From Massilia psychrophila (GTDB lineage Bacteria > Pseudomonadota > Gammaproteobacteria > Burkholderiales > Burkholderiaceae_D): a DNA stretch of 64,000 nt. This document shows positions 30,199 through 38,045 of the stretch, piece after piece. Positions within the stretch are counted from its first letter, which is position 1, and each line of letters begins with the position of its first letter. Both the position numbers and the translations under genes were made by a program. The stretch lies in assembly GCF_002760665.1 (NCBI RefSeq), contig NZ_PDOB01000017.1:1-64000 (forward strand), in the 5' to 3' direction. The notes under the pieces are model-generated. The model worked only from the letters and a program-made list of their open reading frames with translations. It had not been told where the DNA came from and made no database searches.

Positions 30199-32008
30199 CC
30201 TGCTGCAAAATGCACTGGTGTACCTGGCCGCTGCCGTGGTCGCGGTGCCGATCGCGAAACGGTTTGGCCTGGGCGCCGTGCTCGGCTACCTGTTGGCCGG
30301 CATCGCCATCGGGCCGTGGGGCCTGCGCCTGGTCGTCGAGGTCGGCGACATCCTGCATTTCTCCGAATTCGGCGTGGTGCTGCTGCTCTTCATGATCGGC
30401 CTCGAACTCGAGCCGAAACGCCTGTGGTCGATGCGCCGGCCGATCTTCGGCTGGGGCAGCGCGCAGGTGGGCTTTGTGGCCGCCGCGCTGGCCGGCGCCG
30501 CCATGCTGTTCGGGGTCGACTGGAAAGTGGCGCTGATCGGCGCGCTCGGGCTGTCGCTGTCGTCGACCGCGATCGCCCTGTCCACGCTCGAGGAACGCAA
30601 TCTGAAAAGCACGCCGACCGGGGCGGCCGCGTTCTCGATATTGCTGTTCCAAGACATCGCCGCGATCCCGATGATCGCCGTCGTGCCGCTGCTCGGCATC
30701 GTCGCCGTCGAGGGCAGCGGCCAAGGCTGGTCAGGGGCGCTGCGGGTGGCGGTCGTGCTGCTCGCGGTGGTGGCCGGCGGGCGCTACCTGCTGCGCCCGG
30801 TCCTGCGCGCCATTGCCCGCACCGGCATGCGCGAAATCTTCACCGCCTTTGCGCTGCTGCTGGTGATTTCGATCGCGCTGCTGATGCAATGGATCGGCAT
30901 GTCGATGGCGCTCGGCGCCTTCCTGGCCGGCGTGCTGCTGGCCGACTCCGAATACCGCCACGCGCTCGAGAGCGACCTCGAGCCGTTCAAGGGCTTGCTG
31001 CTCGGGCTGTTCTTCATTGCCGTCGGCATGTCGGTCGACTTCGGCGTGTTGCGCGCCCAGCCTGGGCTGATCCTGATGCTGGTGGCCGGCTTTCTGGCGA
31101 TCAAGGCCGGCGTGCTGTACGGCCTGTCCAAACTGTTCGCGGTGCCGCGCAGCCAGCAAGCGCTGTTCGCATTCCTGCTGTCGCAAGGCGGCGAGTTCGC
31201 CTTCGTCGTGTTCGGCGCGGCAGAAAAGGCGCGGGTGTTCAGCGCCAACGTGAGCGCGATACTGGTGGTGGTGGTGGCACTGTCGATGGTGGCGACGCCT
31301 TTGCTGCTGCTGGTGCACGACCATTTTCTCGCGCCGCGCTTCCGCGAAGCCAAACAGCAGCCCTTCGACGCCATCGAAACCCAGCAGGACCACGTCATCA
31401 TCGCCGGCTTCGGCCGCTTCGGCCAGATCGTCGGGCGCCTGCTGCGCGCCAACCAGGTCGCGCTGACGGTGCTCGACCATGATCCAGAGCAGGTCGAGCT
31501 GGTGCGCAAATTCGGCCTGAAAGTGTTTTATGGCGACGCCACCCGGGTCGCGCTGCTACACGCCGCCGGCGCCGCCAATGCACGCGCGCTGGTGGTCGCG
31601 GTCGACAGCATCGAAGATAGCCTGGCGCTGGTCGATTGCGTGCGCCGCAATTTTCCCGGCCTGACGATCATGGCGCGCGCGCGCAACGTCACCCACCTGT
31701 ACGACCTGATGGATCGCGGCGTCACCGTGATCGAGCGCGAAACGTTCGAAGCGGCGCTGCAACTCGGCCAGAGCGTGCTGCGCCACCTCGGCTACGGCGC
31801 CTACCGCGCGCGCCAGGCAACGCAGAAATTCAAGGCCCACAACATCAAGAGCCTGCAGGCGGTCTACCCGTACTACAAGGACCAGGAACAGTATATTTCG
31901 ATGGCCCGGCAGTCGCGCGACGAGCTCAACGAAATGTTCGCGCGCGACCTTGCCAATCTGCAGGACGATAAAAATACCGCCTGGCATGATGCCGACGGCC
32001 AACCGTAG
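30188..32008 (+). CDS. kefC: Glutathione-regulated potassium-efflux protein KefC-type
   Basis: This 606-residue inner-membrane protein has about 12 hydrophobic segments of the CPA2 Na+/H+-exchanger fold (residues 1-380; LGYLLAGIAIGPWGL, FMIGLELEPKRLW) followed by an RCK/TrkA-N domain (from about 395; IIAGFGRFGQIVGRLL with the GxGxxG dinucleotide fold, YGDATRVALLHAAGA). It exports K+ and acidifies the cytoplasm to protect from electrophiles when glutathione adducts bind. The 11-base overlap with kefF supports one operon. Whether it is KefB or KefC in detail cannot be settled by eye. Confidence 0.9.
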   Translation: MESSLLQNALVYLAAAVVAVPIAKRFGLGAVLGYLLAGIAIGPWGLRLVVEVGDILHFSEFGVVLLLFMIGLELEPKRLWSMRRPIFGWGSAQVGFVAAALAGAAMLFGVDWKVALIGALGLSLSSTAIALSTLEERNLKSTPTGAAAFSILLFQDIAAIPMIAVVPLLGIVAVEGSGQGWSGALRVAVVLLAVVAGGRYLLRPVLRAIARTGMREIFTAFALLLVISIALLMQWIGMSMALGAFLAGVLLADSEYRHALESDLEPFKGLLLGLFFIAVGMSVDFGVLRAQPGLILMLVAGFLAIKAGVLYGLSKLFAVPRSQQALFAFLLSQGGEFAFVVFGAAEKARVFSANVSAILVVVVALSMVATPLLLLVHDHFLAPRFREAKQQPFDAIETQQDHVIIAGFGRFGQIVGRLLRANQVALTVLDHDPEQVELVRKFGLKVFYGDATRVALLHAAGAANARALVVAVDSIEDSLALVDCVRRNFPGLTIMARARNVTHLYDLMDRGVTVIERETFEAALQLGQSVLRHLGYGAYRARQATQKFKAHNIKSLQAVYPYYKDQEQYISMARQSRDELNEMFARDLANLQDDKNTAWHDADGQP

Positions 32009-32080
32009 ACCAGCTTACAGACCAGCTTGTGTCCGAATGTCGGAACTGACCCCGGGGGGATTAAGATGCCATTGATAAAA

Positions 32081-33208
32081 TCACTGGATGCGATCGAGCG
32101 CGGCGGCGAACGTGGCGACGGTGCGCTCGATGTCGTGCAGCTTGTCGAGGCCGAACAGGCCGACGCGAAATGACTTGAAATCGGCCGGTTCGTCGCATTG
32201 CAGCGGCACGCCGGCGCCGGTCTGCAGGCCGGCGACAGCGAATTTTTTGGTCGAAGCAATGCCGTCGTCGTCGGTGTAGCAGACCACCACGCCCGGCGCC
32301 TCGAAACCAATGGCTGCGACGCTGCGAAAGCCTTTGGCCGCAAGCAGCGCACGCACCCGGCTGCCCAGCTCCTCCTGCTCGGCGCGCACCTTGTCAAAGC
32401 CGTAGGCGGCGGTCTCCAACATGACGTCGCGTGTTACCGCCAGCGCGTCCGTCGGCATCGTCGCGTGGTAGGCAAAGCTGCCCGCCTCGTAGGCTTCCAT
32501 CACCTGCAGCCACTTGCGCAGGTCGCAGGCGAAACTGGTGCTGGTGGTGGTGTCGATTTTTTCGCGCGCCGCGGTTGACAGCATGACGAAGGCGCAGCAG
32601 GGCGAACCGCTCCAGCCTTTTTGCGGCGCGCTGATCAGGACGTCGACGCCGCTCGCCGCCATGTCGACCCACATCGCGCCCGACGCAATGCAGTCGAGCA
32701 CGAACAGGCCGCCGACGGCGTGCACCGCGTCAGCCACCAGGCGCAGGTAAGCGTCCGGCAGCATGATACCGGACGCCGTTTCGACGTGGGCGGCGAAGAC
32801 CACGGCCGGCTTCTCATCTGCGATGGCTGACACCACTTCGCCAATCGGCGCCGGCGCGAACGGCGCCTGCCGGCCTGCTTCGGCCGGGCGCGCCTTGAGC
32901 ACGGTGCAGCTCGCTGGAATGGCGCCCATGTCGAAAATCTGGGTCCAGCGGTAACTGAACCAGCCATTGCGGATGACCAGGCAATGCTGGTTGGTGGCGA
33001 ACTGGCGCGCCACCGCTTCCATGCCGAAGGTGCCGCTGCCGGGCACCACGATGGCAGATTGCGCCTGGTACACCTGCTTGAGCGTACGCGAGATGTCGCG
33101 CATGACGCCCTGGAACGACTGCGACATGTGATTCATCGCGCGGTCGCTGTAGACCACCGAGTATTCGAGCAAACCGTCGGGATCGATATGGGGAAGTAAA
33201 CCTGGCAT
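32081..33208 (-). CDS. Alanine-glyoxylate aminotransferase family PLP enzyme
   Basis: The 375-residue class V aminotransferase resembles alanine/serine-glyoxylate aminotransferases. MPGLLPHIDPDGLLEYSVVY is the start, with GGAGG 5 bases upstream of the ATG at 33208. VVPGSGTFGMEAVARQF, HVETASGIMLP, LDCIASGAMWVDM and ISAPQKGWSGSPCCAF (PLP lysine) follow. It could convert glyoxylate to glycine. It lies 88 bases downstream of the formyltransferase-ACT gene on the same strand, and the pair may share a transcript linking glycine formation with one-carbon metabolism (inference). Confidence 0.82.
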   Translation of the reverse strand: MPGLLPHIDPDGLLEYSVVYSDRAMNHMSQSFQGVMRDISRTLKQVYQAQSAIVVPGSGTFGMEAVARQFATNQHCLVIRNGWFSYRWTQIFDMGAIPASCTVLKARPAEAGRQAPFAPAPIGEVVSAIADEKPAVVFAAHVETASGIMLPDAYLRLVADAVHAVGGLFVLDCIASGAMWVDMAASGVDVLISAPQKGWSGSPCCAFVMLSTAAREKIDTTTSTSFACDLRKWLQVMEAYEAGSFAYHATMPTDALAVTRDVMLETAAYGFDKVRAEQEELGSRVRALLAAKGFRSVAAIGFEAPGVVVCYTDDDGIASTKKFAVAGLQTGAGVPLQCDEPADFKSFRVGLFGLDKLHDIERTVATFAAALDRIQ

Positions 33209-33296
33209 GAGCGCCTCCAGCAAGACTGCATTGAGTTCGGCTTGGCCAGGATGGCGTAGCCACGAAAAACCGTGCGCAAAGTAAGCGCGGCTTGTT

Positions 33297-34451
33297 TCAG
33301 ACCGGCGCGGGCCGCTCGCCAAGCGCAATGTCGAGCATCATTTCGCTTGCCAGCGCGCTCAGGTCGCGGCGCAGGGTGTCGATCGCCAGCGCCGCCGGCA
33401 CCAGCAAGTGCGCGTTGATTTTAAACGTCTGCTTGCCGGACACGCCGCTGCGATTGACTTCGGTGTGGATATTTTCGATGCTGACGCCGCGCTCGGCCAG
33501 CATTTTGGTCAAGCTGCTGACGATGCCGACCCGGTCTTCGCCGACCAGTTCGAGCTCGAAAGGGCGTAGCGTGTCCGGCACGGTGGCGGCGTCGCTGCGC
33601 GCGATGACCACCTGCAAACCGCTGGACGCGAGCTGGCGCAGCGCGTCCGACAGCGCATCGGCGTGTTCGCGCGGCACCTCGAAATGCACCGTGCCGGCGA
33701 ATTCGCCGGCCAGCCGGGTCAGGCGGCTGGCGGCCCAGTTGGCGCCGTAGCGCTGGGCGCGGTCGGCCAGCAGGCTGACGATGCCGTGCCGATCGGGGCC
33801 GACGACGGACACCACCAATTGTGTGGTGGTGGGAGAATCGTCGGCGGTCAGCACCACGGCGCGGCGGATCATCATGGCCTTCGTGGCGAAGCGCGGATCC
33901 TGCGGGAAGGCCGGCAGCGCGCCCTCGCGGCGCGCAAGCTGCACCACCTGTTTGATCAGCGCCAGTCCCATCGGCGCCAGCGCGCGCTCCCACAGTTCGC
34001 GCGCCGTTTCGCCCTTGGCCACGAAGCACCAGTCCTGGGCCGCCAGCGCGCCGGCATCCCAGCCGTCGGCCAGGTGATAAATCGAGCCGCCGGCAATCGG
34101 GTCGCCTTCGAGGATGGTCCATTCGACGGCGGCGATGCCGCGGTGGCGCGGCAGCAGCGACGGGTGGTAACCGATGCCGCCCAGGCGCGCGCGCGCCAGC
34201 GCGCCGTCGGAGACGCGCGCGTGGGTATGCGCCGCGATGATCAGGTCAGTGCCTTCGGCGATCGCCTCCTGCGGCACGTTGCGGGGGTTTTCCAGCACGT
34301 GCAGCGGCACGCCGGCGGCGCGCGCGGCAATCGCCAGCCGGTCGTCCTCGGCCGGGGCGACGACGCACGAGATGTCGATCCCCTCTTCATGGCGCAGCGC
34401 CTCGAATACCGAGGCGGCAAAAAAACGGGATCCCACCAACGCGCATTTCAT
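33297..34451 (-). CDS. Formyltransferase-fold domain fused to two C-terminal ACT domains
   Basis: The 384-residue protein has an N-terminal formyltransferase domain (residues 1-180) and two ACT domains (about 211-287 and 298-376). The active region reads YHPSLLPRHRG with His96, and GWDAG with Asp132. This form, lacking the Asn two residues before the His, matches the hydrolase domain of 10-formyl-THF dehydrogenase more than methionyl-tRNA formyltransferase. The ACT part (VVGPDRHGIVSLLADRA; VGEDRVGIVSSLTKMLAERG) looks like GcvR/PurU sensors. PurU has ACT first and formyltransferase second, so the order is reversed. The predicted role is an amino-acid-regulated 10-formyl-THF hydrolase, but this is untested. 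Confidence 0.78.
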   Translation of the reverse strand: MKCALVGSRFFAASVFEALRHEEGIDISCVVAPAEDDRLAIAARAAGVPLHVLENPRNVPQEAIAEGTDLIIAAHTHARVSDGALARARLGGIGYHPSLLPRHRGIAAVEWTILEGDPIAGGSIYHLADGWDAGALAAQDWCFVAKGETARELWERALAPMGLALIKQVVQLARREGALPAFPQDPRFATKAMMIRRAVVLTADDSPTTTQLVVSVVGPDRHGIVSLLADRAQRYGANWAASRLTRLAGEFAGTVHFEVPREHADALSDALRQLASSGLQVVIARSDAATVPDTLRPFELELVGEDRVGIVSSLTKMLAERGVSIENIHTEVNRSGVSGKQTFKINAHLLVPAALAIDTLRRDLSALASEMMLDIALGERPAPV

Positions 34452-34471
34452 GACAATCTTTCTTGATCTGA

Positions 34472-34860
34472 TCAGCCTGAAAGCATACCAGAAAGGACAG
34501 TGTTGTCGAGGTCACCCGCGCGAAATGCCGGCCAGGCCGACGTGCTCTGGATAAAAAACCGCATCATCTCTTCGCTGGCGTCGGGGCCGGTGGCGTCGGT
34601 ATGGGTGCCGCGCCGGCTGCCGCCCGACTTGCTGCGGTAGATGTCGCGCGTGAAAACGCGCCCGGCAGCAGCGCCTGTTTCCTGGGAAACGACGTCGAGT
34701 CGAGGTCGCCGTGGAACACGATGGTCGGCACGCTGCCGGCCCCCTGCCTGTTGTAGTGGGCGCCGGCATCGGCGCCAAGAAGCATTGCCTGATTGGAAGC
34801 AGGCGAATGGCCGCGCTGCAGCAATGATGAAGCGACGCCGATCGGGACATTTGCGGCGCA
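34472..34860 (-). pseudogene. Remnant of a PHB-depolymerase-family esterase
   Basis: On the minus strand one frame reads NVPIGVASSLLQRGHS, then GSVPTIVFHGDLDSTSFPRK, matching the PTIVFHGDxD block of secreted esterases of the PHB-depolymerase family. A second frame continues with RVFTRDIYRSKSGG, joined directly to GTHTDATGPDASEEMMRFFI, the family C-terminus. The catalytic nucleophile region is missing, the frames are shifted near 34680, and the histidine segment (GHAWSGG in relatives) is deleted. It is non-functional. Confidence 0.6.
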
Positions 34861-34969
34861 CTGGCCTGATCGATCCGGCGAGTTTGCTATACTCTTCACG
34901 ACCATACCCCACCGCCGCTGGCGCTGGTCTGTTACTGAACGCCAAACCGCGCCACCGAGAGCCCCATCC

Positions 34970-36106
34970 GTGCGTCTGTCCGCCTTTATCCGTGAAAATA
35001 TCGAGGTCATCCTGCAGGAATGGGAAGATTTTGCCGAGACGCTGCACCCGCTGGTGGGTTCGAACCGGCAAAAGCTGCGCGATCATGCGCAGCAAATGCT
35101 GGTGGTGATCTGCGCCGACCTCGACACTTATCAGGGCGATCAGGAAAGCATCGAAAAATCAAAAGGCAACGGCCCCGCGGAAGCGAACGACACCGCGGCC
35201 GAAAGCCATGCCGCCGACCGCCTCGAATCGGGATTGAGCATCGAGGAATTGATGGCCGAGTACCGCGTCATGCGCGCCAGCGTGCTGCGGCTATGGCAAA
35301 ACCGCGTCAATGGCGCCGACGAACTGGCGGTGCGGGACATGCTGCGCTTTAACGAGGCAATCGATCAGTCGCTGACCGAGTCGATTGCGCGCTACTCGCA
35401 ACTGACGCGCGATACGCAAAACGTGTTCCTTGCGATCCTTGGGCACGACGTGCGCAATCCGCTGGGCGCGATCGGCATGGGCGCGCAGGTACTGCTGCTC
35501 GACGCCACGCTGCCATCGAAACACCGAAAAATTGCCGAGCGCATCACTGCCAGCACCCGGCGGGTGAACGATATTGTCAGCGACCTCATCGATTTTTCGA
35601 CCAGCAATTTGGGCGGCGGCATGCCGATCAAGCCGGCGCCGATGGACTTCGGCCCGCAGTGCACCCATATCGTCGAAGAAATCCGCGCCTTCCACCCGAA
35701 GCACCATATTAAACTCGAACTGGCGGGCGACCTGAACGTGACATGGGACCGGGTGCGGATCAACCAGGCGCTGTCGAACCTGGTTGCCAACGCCACCCAG
35801 CACGGCGCGAAGGACCAGCCGATCCGGGTCTCGGTCCAGGGCTTCGATGCCATCACGCTGACGATCCAGAACATGGGCGAGCCGATGGCGCCGTCGCACT
35901 TGCGCACGCTGTTCGACCCGGCCAAGCGGATTGCCGTGCGTTCGGCCAGCGCGCGTGCCGGCGACGATGCCGATCACCTCGGCCTCGGCCTGTACATCAC
36001 GCGCGATATCATCAACGCCCACGGCGGCGCAATCACCGTCAGTTCGACCCTGTCCGAAGGCACCACGTTCACGGTAACGCTGCCGCGCGCAGCGTTACCT
36101 GACTAA
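34970..36106 (+). CDS. Soluble sensor histidine kinase with RsbRD-type N-terminal domain
   Basis: A GTG at 34970 with GAGAG 8 bases upstream gives 378 residues starting RLSAFIRENIEVILQEWEDF, the beginning of the RsbRD N-terminal (RsbT co-antagonist) domain that spans about residues 2-150. A HisKA domain follows (LGHDVRNPLGAIGMGAQVLL, phospho-acceptor His), then HATPase (NLVANATQHGAKDQPIRV, GLGLYITRDIINAHGG). No transmembrane helix is present. The kinase is followed by hybrid kinases but has no receiver of its own. The open frame upstream overlaps the esterase remnant on the other strand and is not coding. Confidence 0.85.
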   Translation: MRLSAFIRENIEVILQEWEDFAETLHPLVGSNRQKLRDHAQQMLVVICADLDTYQGDQESIEKSKGNGPAEANDTAAESHAADRLESGLSIEELMAEYRVMRASVLRLWQNRVNGADELAVRDMLRFNEAIDQSLTESIARYSQLTRDTQNVFLAILGHDVRNPLGAIGMGAQVLLLDATLPSKHRKIAERITASTRRVNDIVSDLIDFSTSNLGGGMPIKPAPMDFGPQCTHIVEEIRAFHPKHHIKLELAGDLNVTWDRVRINQALSNLVANATQHGAKDQPIRVSVQGFDAITLTIQNMGEPMAPSHLRTLFDPAKRIAVRSASARAGDDADHLGLGLYITRDIINAHGGAITVSSTLSEGTTFTVTLPRAALPD

Positions 36107-36127
36107 AAAAATAACACCAGTATGTAC

Positions 36128-36142
36128 GCCGAAAAGTAGTAT
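36128..36142 (+). promoter_or_regulatory. Conserved upstream motif of hybrid kinase 1
   Basis: GCCGAAAAGTAGTAT matches 13 of 15 bases of the motif in front of the paralogous kinase at 37907-37921, and in both cases a variant of AAGTTCC follows about 16 bases later. It lies 60 bases before the ATG. It is either a shared operator/promoter or sequence left over from the duplication. Confidence 0.45.
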
Positions 36143-36201
36143 GGTGTCGCCATGCGTAAAGTTCCATTGAAATTGACCAATTCCGCCTTGCCACACGCCT
36201 G

Positions 36202-37353
36202 ATGCCGAACGAAGACCACTTCACTGTCGCGGCAGCCCTGCGCCAGGTCGAATTTTTGTCGATGCTGGCCCACGAGCTACGCAATCCGCTGCAGCCGATG
36301 GCAATGGCCAACGACTTGCTGGCCAGCCACACCGGGCTGCACCCGGACATCGCCAGGGCGCATGCCGTCTACAGCCGCCAGGTGGCCCACATGGCGCGCT
36401 TGGTCGATGACCTGCTCGATGCCTCGCGCGTCAGTTGCGGCAAGATCGACTTGCAGATGGCGCCGCTGTGGCTGAGCGAGGTCATCGAAGATGCGGTCGA
36501 GACCAGCCTGGCCGGCATCGAACGGCGCCACCAGCAATTGCAGGTGCGGCTGCCGACGCTGCCGTTGATGATTCGCGGCGACCAGGTCAGGCTGGCGCAA
36601 GCGTTTGCCAACGTGCTCATCAATGCCAGCAAGTTCACCCAGGAATACGGCCACATCGATGTCGTCGCCCAGCGGGTCGGCGATACGGTCGAGGTCTGCA
36701 TCAGCGACGACGGCGCCGGCATTGCGCCCGAATTGCAACCGTTCATCTTCGACCTGTTCACCCAGGGCTATCGCTCGCTCGAGCGCGCCCAGGGGGGGCT
36801 TGGCATCGGCTTGTCGCTGGTACGCTCGATCACCCAATTGCATGGCGGCAGCGCCAGGGTGGCCAGCGAAGGCACCGGCAAGGGCAGCCGCTTTACCATC
36901 ACGCTGCCCCTGCCCTACCCGAGGAGAGCGGAGAAGGGCGGCAGCGCCCCTCAGTTGGCGCTGCCGGTGGCGCCGTGCAAGATCCTGCTGATTGAAGACA
37001 ATGTCGACGCCAACGACGTCATGACGATGCTGCTTGCGGCCGAAGGCCATGCCGTCACCAGTTGTTTCGATGGCCCGAGCGGCCTGCGCGCCGGCCTCGA
37101 CGGCTCGTTCGATATCGTGGTGTGCGACATCGGCCTGCCGCGCATGGACGGCTTTCAGGTCGTCAGCGCGATGCGCGCCGCCCTCCCCGCGCCGCATCCG
37201 TGCTTCATCGCCACCACCGGCTACAGCGCCAGCGACCAGCCGGACCGGGCCAGCGAAGCGGGATTCGACCATTACCTGGTCAAACCGGTCAGCCTGGAGT
37301 CGCTCACGCGCATCATCGGCATGCATGCGATGCAGCTGCGCGCCAGCGGCTGA
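36202..37353 (+). CDS. Hybrid histidine kinase 1 (HisKA-HATPase-REC)
   Basis: The 383-residue cytoplasmic protein has almost no input domain: the H-box [20 protein letters not shown] comes at residue 24 (phospho-His). HATPase motifs follow ([39 protein letters not shown]). A C-terminal receiver starts near residue 257 ([19 protein letters not shown]), with the phospho-acceptor aspartate in VVCDIGLPRMDGF and the lysine in YLVKPVS. It is a close paralogue of the kinase at 38046. No His-phosphotransfer or DNA-binding partner is adjacent. Confidence 0.88.
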   Translation: MPNEDHFTVAAALRQVEFLSMLAHELRNPLQPMAMANDLLASHTGLHPDIARAHAVYSRQVAHMARLVDDLLDASRVSCGKIDLQMAPLWLSEVIEDAVETSLAGIERRHQQLQVRLPTLPLMIRGDQVRLAQAFANVLINASKFTQEYGHIDVVAQRVGDTVEVCISDDGAGIAPELQPFIFDLFTQGYRSLERAQGGLGIGLSLVRSITQLHGGSARVASEGTGKGSRFTITLPLPYPRRAEKGGSAPQLALPVAPCKILLIEDNVDANDVMTMLLAAEGHAVTSCFDGPSGLRAGLDGSFDIVVCDIGLPRMDGFQVVSAMRAALPAPHPCFIATTGYSASDQPDRASEAGFDHYLVKPVSLESLTRIIGMHAMQLRASG

Positions 37354-37378
37354 GCGAGCACGTCATTGCTGCGCGATT

Positions 37379-37801
37379 TTACTTCGCGAACAATTGGCCG
37401 AGGTCGGCGAAGGACTTGAATTCGAGCGCGTTGCCGGACGGGTCGAGGAAAAACATGGTCGCCTGTTCGCCCGGCTCGCTGGCGAAGCGGATGTAAGGCG
37501 CGATGATGAATTCGATACCCGCCGCGCGCAGCCGGTCTCCCAACGCCTCCCATTGCTCGCGGTTGATGATCGCGCCGAAATGGCGGGCCGGCACTTGGTG
37601 GCCGTCGACGCTGCTGGTGGCGCTGTGGCCGCATTCTGCTGGCGCCAGGTGGGCAACCAGCTGGTGGCCGTAAAAATCGAAGTCGACCCAGTTGGCCGAG
37701 CTGCGGCCTTCCCGGCAGCCGATCAGGCCGCCGTAAAACCGGCGCGCTTCGTCGATATCGCGGACCGGAAAAGCAAGGTGAAACAGCGCGTTGGCATGCA
37801 T
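37379..37801 (-). CDS. VOC-family (glyoxalase-like) protein
   Basis: The 140-residue protein starts at [20 protein letters not shown], with AGGAGA before the ATG. Two beta-alpha-beta modules of the vicinal oxygen chelate fold are visible; likely metal ligands are His8 (in LFHLAF), the HFGA segment near residue 73, and the glutamate in GNALEFKSF. Substrate unknown; relatives are annotated as glyoxalase or dioxygenase. It sits between the two paralogous kinases and points against them. Its leader contains a heptamer tandem repeat. Confidence 0.82.
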   Translation of the reverse strand: MHANALFHLAFPVRDIDEARRFYGGLIGCREGRSSANWVDFDFYGHQLVAHLAPAECGHSATSSVDGHQVPARHFGAIINREQWEALGDRLRAAGIEFIIAPYIRFASEPGEQATMFFLDPSGNALEFKSFADLGQLFAK

Positions 37802-37833
37802 GGTCGGTTCTCCTGTGGTGAACGGTGCGTAGC

Positions 37834-37861
37834 GGGTAGTGGGTAGTGGGTAGTGGGTAGT
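37834..37861. repeat. Heptamer tandem repeat (GGGTAGT x4)
   Basis: Four perfect copies of GGGTAGT lie 33-60 bases upstream of the VOC start, between that gene and the divergent hybrid kinase 2. A 7-bp unit changes promoter or leader spacing by fractional helical turns when copies are gained or lost. Confidence 0.9.
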
Positions 37862-37906
37862 GAGCGGGCCGCCAGCCAGGCGCCCGCGAACAGAGCGGCT
37901 GCCAAC

Positions 37907-37921
37907 GGCGAAAGGTAGTAT
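37907..37921 (+). promoter_or_regulatory. Conserved upstream motif of hybrid kinase 2
   Basis: GGCGAAAGGTAGTAT is the counterpart of the motif at 36128-36142. It lies about 125 bases before the chosen ATG, further than in paralogue 1. Confidence 0.45.
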
Positions 37922-38045
37922 TGTATTGGAAATATTTAAGTTTCCCCGTGTGCAGCAAGCGAGCTGGTGCATGTGGCCGACGTTGTCCAAGGTGGCGCCG
38001 GCGCAAGACACTGCCACCGAGCGATCGCCAATGATTGAACCCCAC

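Noticed and set aside
33297-34451. Annotation as methionyl-tRNA formyltransferase (fmt) or ArnA
   Set aside because: No C-terminal tRNA-binding domain; ACT domains instead, and the Asn of the Asn-x-His catalytic pattern is replaced by Gly.
37834-37861. Possible CRISPR-like repeats
   Set aside because: Short head-to-tail repeats with no spacers; no cas genes anywhere in the window. The same holds for the repeats at 48326, 51564 and 56051.
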